A DNA stretch of 64,000 bases, taken from Epiperipatus broadwayi (lineage: Eukaryota; Onychophora; Udeonychophora; Euonychophora; Peripatidae). Where the stretch lies: assembly GCA_028023455.1 (NCBI GenBank), contig JAQFVV010000454.1:248001-312000 (forward strand). Reading direction: 5' to 3'. A program made the position numbers and the translations under genes. This document shows, one piece after another, positions 54,341 through 64,000 of the stretch. Under the pieces are notes generated by a model. The model was not told where the DNA came from, did not search any database, and saw only the letters and a program-made list of their open reading frames with translations. Numbering within the stretch: position 1 is the first letter of the stretch; each line of letters begins with the position of its first letter.

Positions 54341-54849
54341 TGTTTAATAACAATATATTTTCTTTCTCTTTTTTATTATATTATTATGCTTTTTACATGT
54401 TTTACTAAACAGCTTTTTTTACATGCCAAAATATTTAATTCATAACCAAATTTCATGATAATGATATTATTTAATAGAATTCTCTTATTATAATGAAACA
54501 TCTACATGATTGTGTTATTAACATAGTCTTAAAAATCTATCTAATGGAACAAACCAAGTGTTTGATTTTTTAAAAATAGTTATCTAGCGTAACCTATAAT
54601 TAAACAAAATAAAGTGCAACACATTTTAATGTCTTCTAAATATGTATTGAATAAACAATCTAAGTAAGAAAATTTAAAAAATTTTCCTGGCTAAATCTCT
54701 AATTGTCAAACTACATAATAAAGTGTAATATATAGAATACAACTTAGTTATTAATAAGTGTTAAAAAATGAAATAAAATAGTAGTATGAATATTTTATTA
54801 TTGAATGGAAAAAAAATTATTTTTGTTAATAGAAAACATAAACAAGTTT
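54341..54849. other. AT-rich unassigned DNA
   Basis: No feature seen. Confidence 0.5.
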
Positions 54850-55320
54850 TAATATTAATAAGCCAATAAGCTAATGCACATGTGCTTTGTAGATGTAACT
54901 ATATAAATGAATACTCCACTTTCCAAACACAAGATAAAGTCTTTGGGAAAAGATAGAATGAATCCATCTATCTTTTCAACCCAAATGTTTATATATGGAC
55001 AAATCTTAAGTGTGTGTATATATATATATGTGTGTATGTGTAATTTAATAGGAATGACATCGTAAATTCTAGAAATTTTGCAAGCTTCATTCATTCACAT
55101 AGTAATAAAGTAATTTAAAGTGATCAATTAATATCTTCATGCTCTCATTTCCAAACACTTAATATTTGCCCATATATAAACATTTGGGTTGAAAAGATAG
55201 ATGGATTCATTCTATCTTTTCCCAAAGACTTTATCTTGTGTTTGAAAAAGTGAGAGTATTCATTTATATAGTTACATCTACAAAGCACATGTGCATTAGC
55301 TTATTGGCTTAGTAATATTA
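54850..55320. mobile_element. Foldback element, 471 bp
   Basis: Arms 54850-~55000 and ~55163-55320 are inverted and nearly identical (TAATATTAATAAGCCAATAA... against ...TTATTGGCTTAGTAATATTA). The spacer contains a TA/TG microsatellite. The minus-strand 79-codon frame here is a by-product. A diverged relative is at 18935-19115. Confidence 0.85.
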
Positions 55321-55714
55321 CAGTTATTAAACATTGCGCTATATAAAATAAATTTCTTGTTTATAAACAAGTTTTGTGTGAATTAAAAATAATAAAAGGA
55401 TTTGTAAAACAAAGAAATTTTTAACAAGGAGTGAATGGGATAATAACAGAGGCGGATTAAGTGGTAAGTGGACTAAATGGCCGCATAGGGCCCCAGAATC
55501 TAAAAGGCCTCAAGGTCTTAAAAAGTCTTTTCACTAGGATTTGAGGATAAATTTTTTTGTATACAATCAACCCTCCTATAATGCAGAATTATTTAAGCTT
55601 TTGAAGGGAATTTATTTGAGTTTTGGTGGGATCCTAACTTTTAACTGGACATCAGAAAGTGCAACTAGTATAACATAAATAGACCCAAATTTTATATATA
55701 TATATATAAATATA
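55321..55714. other. AT-rich unassigned DNA
   Basis: No feature seen. Confidence 0.5.
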
Positions 55715-55804
55715 ATCACTAGATGGAGCTTTACCAATAGCTCCTAACAAGCTTTTGTTTACATAAGTGCTGAGAGAGAGAGAGAATTCAATATCTCTTT
55801 CATT

Positions 55805-55866
55805 GTCTCCACCTTCAGACCAGCTGTTTTCAAGCTAGTTGGCTCACATCAGTGAAGGGTAGGGAC
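55805..55866 (-). ncRNA. Hammerhead ribozyme motif, HH-B2 left arm
   Basis: Inner stem I CCTTCA/TGAAGG; core CTGATGT (55852-55846; A9 is U); stem II GAGC/GCTT; GAAA; stem III region ACAGCTGGT with one mismatch; cleavage-site C. The outer stem I has one mismatch that its partner arm lacks. Confidence 0.68.
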
Positions 55867-55879
55867 TATCTAGTTTCTA

Positions 55880-55940
55880 GTCTCTACCCTTCACTGATGT
55901 GAGCCAACTAGCTTGAAACCATCTGGCCTGAAGGTGGAAC
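55880..55940 (+). ncRNA. Hammerhead ribozyme motif, HH-B2 right arm
   Basis: Core CTGATGT 55894-55900, stem II GAGC/GCTT, GAAA 55915-55918, stem III ACCATCTGGC (U16.1 changed to C), cleavage-site C 55928, inner stem I CCTTCA/TGAAGG. Together the two arms imply an ancestral ACCAGCTGGT stem III. Confidence 0.68.
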
Positions 55941-56024
55941 AATGAATGGGATATTGAATTCTATCTCAGCATTTATGTAAACAAAAGCTTGTTAGGAGCT
56001 ATTGGTAAAGCTCCATCTAGTGAT

Positions 56025-56665
56025 CATAAAATGCAAGCTAATAGCAAGTTACAAAATTTATAACTTGTTTTGTTTATCATATATATATATATTTTAATTA
56101 CACAAAAATTTGATCCCTCTCAAAATAATAATTTGATTTCAATTTAAATACTCTGCTTTTGAAAAAAATATTGTAAATAAATTTTTCTGTTTTCCTGAAA
56201 AAGATTTATCTGCAGGGGATTTTTTTCTAAATTATATTTTGATTAGAGACAGGTAAAAATGAATTTTCTTTGTTAATATCTTAACAACATTATCATTTAA
56301 AAAAAAGTATTTTTAATATGCATTGTTTGCGAGACTAAAAGTTTTTAAACTATTTTACAAAAAAAAAACTTTTTTTCTTCGCAGCAAAAAAATGAAGAGA
56401 CATCAAAGTGGGGCAGAAAAGCAAAAAAAGTAAAAAAAAACCCATGGAAATTGTTAAAAGCCAAAGAAATTCATTGCATAAATTTTTAAAAGTTAATACA
56501 GAGACAAAATTGCCATCAACATCTACGTAGATAATTCTGAATTGTCTACTCTGGAGCTTCTTCTAAAGAAGAGAAAGAACAAGTTGAATGTGTTATGGTT
56601 TGAAATTTTTAATTACTTTTCTTTTTTGTTAATAACTTAATGAGAGTTTTCATGATTTTTTTTCT
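56025..56665. other. AT-rich unassigned DNA
   Basis: No feature seen. Confidence 0.5.
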
Positions 56666-57057
56666 AACTTGAGTTTGAGGGTCAAGCGTTGTTAGCCGAG
56701 AGGTCATCACAGCTGCCTTGCAAGCAAGTAGCTGGTTGCAGACGGTTGTGGGTTCGCCTCCTGGCCGATGCTATGACATATGAAAAAAAAAAACTTGAGT
56801 TTGAGGGTCAAGCGTTGTTAGCCGAGAGGTCATCACAGCTGCCTTGCAAGCAAGTAGCTGGTTGCAGACGGTTGTGGGTTCGCCTCCTGGCCGATGCTAT
56901 GACATATGAAAAAAAAAAACTTGAGTTTGAGGGTCAAGCGTTGTTAGCCGAGAGGTCATCACAGCTGCCTTGCAAGCAAGTAGCTGGTTGCAGACGGTTG
57001 TGGGTTCGCCTCCTGGCCGATGCTATGACATATGAAAAAAAAAACTTGAGTTTGAGG
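56666..57057 (+). mobile_element. Three tandem SINE copies separated by target-site duplications
   Basis: SINE bodies at 56681-56791, 56807-56917 and 56933-57042, each with box A (TTAGCCGAGAGGT), box B (GGTTCGCCTCC), GGCCGATGCTATGACATATG and a short A-run. Four copies of AACTTGAGTTTGAGG (56666, 56792, 56918, 57043) delimit them. The three bodies are identical apart from A-run length. One insertion with its TSD was evidently amplified by unequal exchange or slippage (period 126/126/125). The 150-codon frame through here is not a gene. Confidence 0.92.
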
Positions 57058-57323
57058 ACCCCAAAAATTTTACTGCTTGGGACCCCCACTTGCCTTGATC
57101 TGCTTCTGGATAATAAGAGTTATATCAGTCACGTTATTTAAAATTGACATACTTTGGTGGTCCTAATAAAATATTAAAGTTATGTGATCAATAAACTATG
57201 TAAGTATGAAAATTTAAAATATTGGATTATATATAATAAATTATTAGTTATTAATAAATAAAAATGTAAATTTTTTTTATTGAATGAAAACAAGTGAGAC
57301 TATTTTAGTTAATAGAAAATGTT

Positions 57324-57458
57324 AACAAGTTTTGTGTGGTCTTGCGTTGTTAGCCGAGAGGTATCGCAGCCGCCATGCAAGCAAGTAGTTGTTTGCAGAC
57401 GGTTGTGGGTTCGCGTCCCGGCCGATGCTATGACACATGGAAAAACAAGTTTTGTGTG
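57324..57458 (+). mobile_element. tRNA-derived SINE with 15-bp target-site duplication
   Basis: Body 57339-57443 with box A TTAGCCGAGAGGT and box B GGTTCGCGTCC, flanked by AACAAGTTTTGTGTG at 57324-57338 and 57444-57458 (perfect). Confidence 0.9.
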
Positions 57459-58234
57459 ATTAAAAATAATGAATAGGTTTTTAAAACAAAGAACATTTTA
57501 ATCAGAAAGTGTTAATGAGATGTAATAAGTTTATCAGTTGTGTTATTTAAAATTGAACTAGTTTGGTGGTTCTAATAAAATATAAAAGTTATATGATCAA
57601 TAAACAATGTAAATGAAAATGTAAAATATTAGACTGTATATATAATAAATTATAGTTTTTAAAAGTGGAATAACATATAAAAAATTAAATAATAGTGTAA
57701 ATATTTTATTCTGGAAGAAATATAATTTTGTTAATAGAAAATGTAAATAGGTTTATGCATGAGAGATTTTCAATGGGTTTTCAAATAACTATTTGTAATA
57801 AATTACTGGTCTGCTAGTTAAAATTGATCTAAATATTGATTCAGAAGGAATAATAGAGACAAGCCAGGTGCCAGGCTCTCTTTGCTTTTTGTTGTGCAGG
57901 ATGGAGCTCAGAAGCAAAGCATTCCATAGAATCATATTCTGAATGTAGATAACATTTTTACTAACCAGGGTAAGTAACATACATTATTTAATTATTTTTA
58001 TAAGGTCAGAGCCAGCCTGAGAAAAGAAGAAAGCAGTGCAATGTTTTCGTGGGTATGTGTGGTGTTAAACAGATATTTAAAAAATTGTCTTATTTATAGA
58101 TATTTCCTACATGTATTAGCATTTTCGCAGGATTGTCCACTAAATAATATAAAAACTTTTGAAAGAAACAATTAAAATTTTCAAATTTACTAAATAAGTA
58201 TTTTTGTTTTGGATATTATTTAATTATTGTTTCA
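57459..58234. other. AT-rich unassigned DNA
   Basis: 57060-57320 and 57460-57770 share several short segments (TTTGGTGGT, GATCAATAAAC, AATAGAAAATGT) and also resemble 54.6-54.85 and 55.32-55.45 kb, so a diverged, locally repeated unit underlies the region. The repeat type is unknown. Confidence 0.4.
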
Positions 58235-58239
58235 AATTT

Positions 58240-58345
58240 TTTTTTCCCATGTGTCATAGCATCAGCCAGGAAGTGAACCCACTAACCTGGGACAACTGCT
58301 AGCAAAGCAGCTGTCACTGATCTCTCGACCACCAATGCTTGGCAA
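58240..58345 (-). mobile_element. tRNA-derived SINE, older copy
   Basis: Minus-strand SINE from GCATTGGTGGTCGAGAGAT through GTTCACTTCCTGGC to ATGACACATGGG and poly-A (read as T-run at 58237). More diverged than the other copies; box B mutated. Flanks CAAATTTTTTTTT and CAATTTTTTTTTT may be a degraded TSD. Confidence 0.75.
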
Positions 58346-58445
58346 TTTTTTTTTTAATTAATGTTTTTATTTTCGCATGCATTTTCATCTTCAGATTTAT
58401 TTTATAGAAATACCATAAATGATTATAACACATAAAGTAGTTACA

Positions 58446-58990
58446 GAACATGTTAAATGACTAACATCACATGATCAGCATTTCTTATGCTTGCACATAA
58501 CTGTTATTAAAACAACTGTTATTAAAACTAGTCTGGGGATATTGGATGAGTAGGTATTAGATGGGGATTTTATGCACAAGCCTTCTGGCATCCATTGATT
58601 ACTCTGGTTGGCACTGAGTGGCATTACTGTATGGAGAGTTTTGCCTGTTTTAATAACAGTTATATACAAGCATAAGAAATGGTGATTATTTGATGTTTAG
58701 TAGTTTAACACCAATCCTGATTAATGGTATAGTGGTGACTATGGTTATTAAAGAACCAAATACACCAAATGGTATGGGTACTGAACTGAGTTCAGACCCA
58801 TATGACTATATAAGCTATTGAGCTTAGATTGAAAATATTATTGTGTTCTCAATTTTATTCTCATAGTTTTGTAGTTAAGTAGAGATAAGAGGTGACTGCT
58901 GGAGGGTTGCATTAGATCCTAAGATCTAGGTACAGTGCTCTCAGATCCAAGGATCCTCACTGATGAAGGCCCCTCTCTGAAGTATCATAT
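58446..58990. mobile_element. HH-C unit bounded by the two halves of one hammerhead
   Basis: After a short inverted terminal piece (58464-58506) the element runs from the HHR 3' strand (AAAACTAGTC^TGGGG, cleavage position 58533/58534) through all HH-C blocks to the HHR 5' strand (ATCCAAGGATCCTCA, core CTGATGA at 58960-58966, then AGGC). So a full-length unit (~456 bp if closed) is opened inside its ribozyme. No ORF. Confidence 0.8.
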
Positions 58991-59959
58991 TTCTTTAAAA
59001 TGATACTTATTTAAAATGATAAAGCAGAGACTACTGTGAGATCAAATAGTTTTTAAATTATTTTTAGAAATTATTATTATATAGGAAATCAAACTTCGAC
59101 TTTGATGTAAAAATAAATATGTTTTAACTATTGAAATAGTCTTGGTTATATTGTAAAATGAATTACTTCATTAGAAAAGTGTTTGATGCCTAGGAAGATT
59201 TTTGATGAAAGAAGAGGAGAAATAATCAACAATGAGAAGAATAGTATCTGCCATCCCATTAGTAAATGGGTTTTTAAAACAATATGTTATTCTGAAGAAA
59301 TATTACTCATATAATCATCAGAAGTTGATACGATTTAAAAAAATATATTGCAAGTATTATATTTGTTTTTTAGATTAATAATTTTGTAACATAGAATATA
59401 CATAATCCAAAAACACAAGTATTGTAAAGAAAACCAAAGTAATGCTTATGAGCTCTTGAAAATTAGGCTCTTTTATTTTATATATATATATATTCAAAAT
59501 GGTGGAGATCGCATACTAAAAGAGCACCTAAAAATTTTAGTCATGCACTGATATAAAATCAATAATAAAGACTTGCTATTATATCAAAGCATAATTTTGT
59601 GGTTTTCTTGCTTCTGTATGTCCTCTCTACCTGAAGATAGGCAGAGTAGGCAAGAAATAATACATGACCATCATCAGTTATAGATTGCTATTGATAGCCA
59701 CTTGCCTAATGGAATGTCAACATGCATATAAATAATTGTATATTCTCTTAATCAGTAAATTATAAATAAATTAAAATAATAGACAACTATAAGAAATGAA
59801 ATAATTATATATGTAAAATATTAATTTTGAAAGTTTTTGGTACTGTGGAGTATCAATTATAAGAGATTCAAATCTTAAAAAAAAATAATAGATAGATATC
59901 AATATATAATTTTTGCATGAATGCAATAATCATTGCTATCCCATATTACTTAAATAAAT
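58991..59959. other. AT-rich unassigned DNA
   Basis: No feature seen. Confidence 0.5.
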
Positions 59960-60560
59960 TATAACTGAAACACTTAGGCTTATTTTATACCTGTGTTTAT
60001 ATATGTAATATATAGGGTATATGAGCGCAGACTTTCACACAACCCACCATTCTATCTCATAACACTGATGCACTTGAACACATATATGTTGAAAAGATAA
60101 ATTATCACCAATATACATATTTCATGTTAAACCAGCAATCATCAGTTGGTCCAGATTATCATGTCTACACATATATGCTATAAGTGCTCAGATATATATA
60201 TATATTAAGATAGCTAATCTTCATACTTTAATGGAGAGACTTCAATCTACTCCACACTCCAACTCTTCAACCGTCCATCCAATTGAAAATCTGATGATGG
60301 AATGCTCAAAGGCCTGCCGAGGCCGAGATTCTTGTCACACCCATGTTGACATAACGTCAAGCTGACCCCTCATATACAGGACATAATCCATTTAATACAT
60401 ATACAAGGGATGGGGAGACATCTCTTCTATGTAATAACTGAAACACACAGGCTTATTATATACCTGTGTCTATATATGTAATATATAGGGTATCAGTGTA
60501 TCAGTGTTATGAGATAGTGTGGAGAGTGGTGGGTCATGTGAAAGTCTGTGTCATATATCC
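59960..60560 (-). mobile_element. HH-A repeat, near full length, plus a rearranged second fragment
   Basis: Main copy 59960-~60415 (minus), with the 5' end block CCCCTCATATACAGGACATA at 60366-60385. The hammerhead at 60103-60160 has CTGATGA (60145-60139) and GAAA (60123-60120) but a mispaired stem II. A second, internally rearranged HH-A end piece lies at 60430-60560. Confidence 0.78.
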
Positions 60561-60994
60561 CATATATTAAATAAATTATATAACAAATTACTGAATATAT
60601 TTTTAATAAGCTTTATTAGCAAGTTTGTTAAACAGTTTTATAATCTAAACTCATACCAAAACCAATTCATTAAAAGATTTTAATGAGTTTTCAATTATTA
60701 TAAACTTTAATTAAAAAAATAATGCATGTTGACAAATTAACCAGGTGCGGCAGCAGAGTAAAAGTCTATTGAAATTCTTTATAGTGTTATTAATAGGAAC
60801 ATGATTATTTATCATATGTGTTTGTACTACGTGTATTGTTTGAATTCTGCGTAATTTTCAATATATAAATACATAACTATAAAAACAGTTAATCAGCAGG
60901 TGAATAAACATTTAAAATTTGGCCGATATTTTTTTTACCCCAAAAAATCTCTGATAGTTTTTTTTTTATATTCAATTAAATGATGAAAAAAAAA
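60561..60994. other. AT-rich unassigned DNA
   Basis: No feature seen. Confidence 0.5.
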
Positions 60995-61085
60995 ACTCAC
61001 TATACCTGTTGCTACACACAGCAAGCTACAGTAATCGATGGATTCCAGAAGGCTTGTGCATAAAATCCCCATCTAGTGCCTACTC

Positions 61086-61144
61086 ATCCAATATCCTCAG
61101 ACTAGTTTCTGGCTTGTGGCCTTTATCAGTGAGGAGCCTTGGAT
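61086..61144 (-). ncRNA. Hammerhead ribozyme motif, HH-C (G8 mutated)
   Basis: Outer stem I ATCCAA/TTGGAT, inner TCCTCA/TGAGGA, core CTGATAA (61129-61123), stem II GGCC..GCC with loop ACAA, GAAA 61109-61106, stem III ACTAGT, cleavage-site C 61100. Confidence 0.78.
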
Positions 61145-61505
61145 CTGAGAGCACTGCACCTAGATCTTAGGATCTAAGGCAACCCTCCAGCAGCCACATT
61201 TTATCTCCATTTAACTACAAAACTATGAGTCTTAAACTGAAAACACCTTAATGCTTTCAATCCAAGCCCATTAGCTTATATAGTCATGTGGGCCTGAACC
61301 CAGTTCAGTACCATTTTGGTGTCTTCAGTTCTTAAATAACCATAGCCACCACTATCCTATTAGGCAAGATTGGTTTTAGCCAATAAACATTACATGACCA
61401 CCACCTCTTATGCTTGTGTATAACTGTTGTTAAAACAGGCAAAACTCACTATACATATTGCCACACACACTATTAGATTCTAAGATCTAGGTGCAGTGCT
61501 TTCAG

Positions 61506-61563
61506 ATCCAAGGCTCCTCACTGATGAAGCCACAAGCCAAAAACTAGTCTGGGGATATTGGAT
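61506..61563 (+). ncRNA. Hammerhead ribozyme motif, HH-C (G12 mutated)
   Basis: Outer stem I ATCCAA (61506-61511)/TTGGAT (61558-61563), inner TCCTCA/TGGGGA (61550-61555), core CTGATGA 61521-61527, stem II shortened by one base, AAAA where GAAA is expected, stem III ACTAGT, cleavage-site C 61549. Confidence 0.78.
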
Positions 61564-61735
61564 GAGTAGGCACTAGATGGGGATTTTATGCACAAGCCTT
61601 CTGGCATCCATTGATTACTCTAGCTTGCTGTGTTTGGCAATACGTATAGTGAGTTTTGCCTGTTTTAACAACAGTTATACCCAAGCATAAGAGGTGGTGG
61701 TCATGTGATATTTATTGGCTTAAATGATGAAATTA

Positions 61736-62399
61736 TATATTAAAAATAATGAATAATTTATAAAAAAGGATTGAATTTGGTGTGTCTTAACATAGCAAAT
61801 AGTAACACATTCTCTAAAACCTAAGTGAATAGATAAGTGTTCATGATGGAAATATGTTTCGCAATATTTTTTTGAAAACATCACGGCAAATCGGTAGTAT
61901 ATCTATCTGTCTGGGATTCGATTCTGGGCTGAGTGATCCTTAAAATGTTTTCCAAATTACAAGCAGGCTTAGAATTTTTCTTTTAATTAGTTCTCCCACA
62001 ACCATTTTATTCAATTAGGGTTTATAAATGGCTATAGTGTTATTATTAGTGAAAAAAATAAAGGTGCCAGATTAATCGATATTAAGTAGATAGAGTTGAT
62101 TTATTAATTGAAAAAATAAAAGTGATTGTTATAAGGTGTAGCTTTCAATATTGATGTAAAAGATGAATTACTTCTATGCTTTCAGAATCACTGAATACCA
62201 TATTGATGATATATCATTAAAGAAGTGACTATGTATTTGATTTGTAATGATTTTATTATTAATTGGCTTATATAGGAGTATCATTATAAGTGAAATATTA
62301 ATGTATGAATATGCCTGCCTAGATATTTTAAAAAAGAAAAGAGTTAAATTATATATATCATTTTCAATTATTTTTAATCCAGTACAGGATAAAGGATTA
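61736..62399. other. AT-rich DNA with a possible tRNA-like relic
   Basis: 61884-61930 has AAATCGGTAGTATATC and GGATTCGATTCTGGG, loosely box A and box B, too close together for a complete tRNA. Nothing else seen. Confidence 0.3.
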
Positions 62400-64000
62400 T
62401 ATTAAGTTTAATCAAGTTTCTCCAATCTCTAGCTTCTCTTCACATCATCCCAGAACATTTCCTTACTTCATTAATTCATCTTAAATGTGGTCATTTTCTA
62501 GGGTTTTTTTTTTTTTTTACAATTTTGTGAAATCCAGTTTAAGATTTCAACTGTCTATCTATTATCATCTCTTCTAGAAATATGTCCAGTCTAATCCCAC
62601 TTCAGTCTCCCAATTTTTTTTTAAATGATGTCAGTAACACCTGTTCTATCATCCATATATTTTGCTTTTAATTCCTTCTTCTTACTTCTAATATATCTCC
62701 ATACTTTATTGCATAATCTGAAATCTTTTCATTACTCTTCTGTTAAGTGTCCAAGTACGTAAGAACTGGTAAAACATGTTGATTAAAAATGTTCCTTTCC
62801 AAACATATAGGCATATTCTTTTTAATCAAAAGCACTCTATCCAGGTTTAATTCACAGAGGCAAAAGTCTCCACACAGTAGTGCCACTCAATATTCTATGA
62901 TTAATATCATCCATGTGTCTCCATTTATATTAATAAACTGCCTAAGGTATTTGTAGTTGTTGACTTGTTTTAATTAAGCATTATTGATCTTTATTTTTTT
63001 TTAGGAAATCCATCAAACATTACCATTACTTTAGTTTTTCTAGCATTTACTTTTAGTCCTATATGCTTACTTTCATCTGATAATTCTTGCGGCATTTTTG
63101 AATGCCTTTTGAAATACCCAGCTCTCTTTTTTTAAGTGAGTAAGACATACATAACTCTTGTCATAATTTTAACTTCATATACATTTTGTAGATATACTTT
63201 TAACTATATCTATATATATATATTTCAAATTTCTATTTCATTATATTATAGATTGTAAAAGACCCAGAAAGAGACCACATATGAAATGGATGGATGACAA
63301 AACTGCTGTAAAAAGTTTTGGATATGGAATCATCCTACTGTAGATCCTTGTCAGTATTAATCTTCCTATTACCATTATATAATATATCTAATCATCACTG
63401 TTGCATTTTGATAACTATTCTTCAAAAATATGATAATATATTAGGTATATATCTTGATGGTCCAATACTTTAATCATTGAAAAATGTTTATAGAATCAAA
63501 TGCCTTTTCATAATCTAGAAATCCAAATCATAATGGTGTCATATTCATTAATCCTTTTAATAACATGTCTCTATATTTGGCTAAGATCCATTATACTAAA
63601 ACTACTTTTAAATCCAGCTTGTTGTTTTGATTGGTTAAAATTCAAAGTTTGCTGTAGACAAATTGTAATTATTTCGGGAAAAAATTTGTATAAAAGTGAT
63701 CAAAAATAGATAGGTTTACAATTTCTAATATATTATTTATTTTATAAATATTAATATTAGTATTGCATTCTTCCAATGATCTGAAACATCTATAGCATAT
63801 AATACTTGGTATATAATTTTGCCAACAATTTTTCTGTCTCATCAAAAGATATCAATAACAATTCCATGATTACCTGGAGCTTTTCATTTATTCATAACTT
63901 TAATTGCATGTCTTATTTCTTCATTTAAAATCATGGGCAATTCAGAAGATTGTAGAGAATACTTTTTCTTGTTTTTTATTTCTGTAGACATCTTAATAAA
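62400..64000 (-). pseudogene. RTE-type LINE reverse transcriptase, decayed, continues off the window
   Basis: Read on the minus strand from 64000: ILNEEIRHAIKVMNK followed by KAPGNHGI (RT motif with A-P-G-x-x-G), QAGFKSSFSIMDLSQ, then YEKAFDSINIF (the RT D-x-x-K-A-F-D motif with D lost in places), and after a gap MPQELSDESKHIGLKVN, NNYKYLRQFINING, LPVLTY and the 3' end near 62430. This parallels the 31.8-32.6 kb copy and adds its missing upstream part. A plus-strand scrap of the same family (encoding KRPRKRPHMKWMDD) lies at 63253-63305, and an HH-C fragment is inserted at 62862-62897. Many stops. Confidence 0.8.
62862..62897 (-). repeat. HH-C terminal fragment inserted in the RTE copy
   Basis: GGCAAAAGTCTCCACACAGT then AGTGCCACTCAAT match the HH-C end block; the RTE reading is interrupted exactly here. 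Confidence 0.65.

Larger units (their letters stand above)
55715..56024. mobile_element. HH-B-related foldback, 310 bp
   Basis: Inverted arms start ATCACTAGATGGAGC and end GCTCCATCTAGTGAT; the subterminal CCAATAGCTCCTAACAAGC matches the HH-B terminus. Two hammerheads meet near the centre, separated by a short loop. No ORF. Confidence 0.82.
60995..61735. mobile_element. HH-C element, longest copy, inverted arrangement
   Basis: Minus-oriented unit 60995-~61468 (hammerhead 61086-61144, whole interior, and a second terminal block at 61435-61468) joined to a plus-oriented half 61470-61735 with its own hammerhead. The minus unit is longer than one monomer (it reads past the terminal block twice), giving a dimer-like structure. 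No ORF. Confidence 0.85.

Noticed and set aside
56689-57141. 150-codon frame with three repeats of the same ~42 residues
   Set aside because: It only reads through three identical SINE copies; there is no independent sign of coding.
26231-58345. CRISPR array or bacterial operon features
   Set aside because: Repeats are transposon families with TSDs and long, unlike spacers; the base composition and LINE/SINE content are eukaryotic.

Overview
The window is AT-rich repeat DNA (by eye about three quarters A+T) from a eukaryote, most likely an invertebrate animal. I found no intact protein-coding host gene, no operon-like spacing and no rRNA. What can be recognised is mobile: decayed Ty3/gypsy pol genes, decayed non-LTR (RTE-type and a second type) reverse transcriptases, two Penelope-like (PLE) GIY-YIG endonuclease remnants, a tRNA-derived SINE family with clear target-site duplications, and many foldback (inverted-repeat) elements. 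The mix fits molluscs, chelicerates, cnidarians or flatworms; I cannot name a species.

Layout. 0.4-0.8 kb: an HH-A element; 1.2-1.7 kb: a separate hammerhead between direct repeats. 2.4-5.9 kb: a 3.5 kb element with ~0.86 kb inverted arms and a nested palindrome. 6.2-10.05 kb: Ty3/gypsy pol on the minus strand. 10-19 kb: mostly unassigned AT-rich DNA with one diverged foldback (11.3 kb). 19.4-30 kb: foldbacks, LINE fragments, one SINE, a second gypsy integrase fragment (28.3-28.7 kb). 31.8-36.7 kb: RTE 3' half, a 200 bp tandem duplication, a PLE endonuclease running into an 872 bp palindrome. 37.75-38.2 kb: poly-C low-complexity tract, possibly a sequence artefact. 39-51 kb: HH-A, HH-B and HH-C elements, a PLE endonuclease end, RTE tail. 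52-58 kb: LINE remnant, tandem repeats, foldbacks, SINE cluster. 58.4-61.7 kb: HH-C and HH-A elements. 62.4-64 kb: RTE on the minus strand, running off the window.

The main discovery is that the commonest repeats each carry a hammerhead ribozyme (HHR) motif: CUGANGA core, hairpin stem II, GAAA, very short palindromic stem III, cleavage-site UH, and a stem I split by an internal loop. About 22 copies in four sequence families are present. Helix sequences differ between families but pairing is kept, which is covariation rather than chance. In one locus (42.3-42.6 kb) the HHR overlaps the stop codon of a PLE endonuclease ORF, tying these families to Penelope-like elements, a group known to carry HHRs. 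The elements are mostly arranged as inverted (head-to-head) dimers, and one locus (58.4-59.0 kb) has the two halves of an HHR at opposite ends of a single unit, as expected if the mobile unit passed through an HHR-cleaved or circular RNA.
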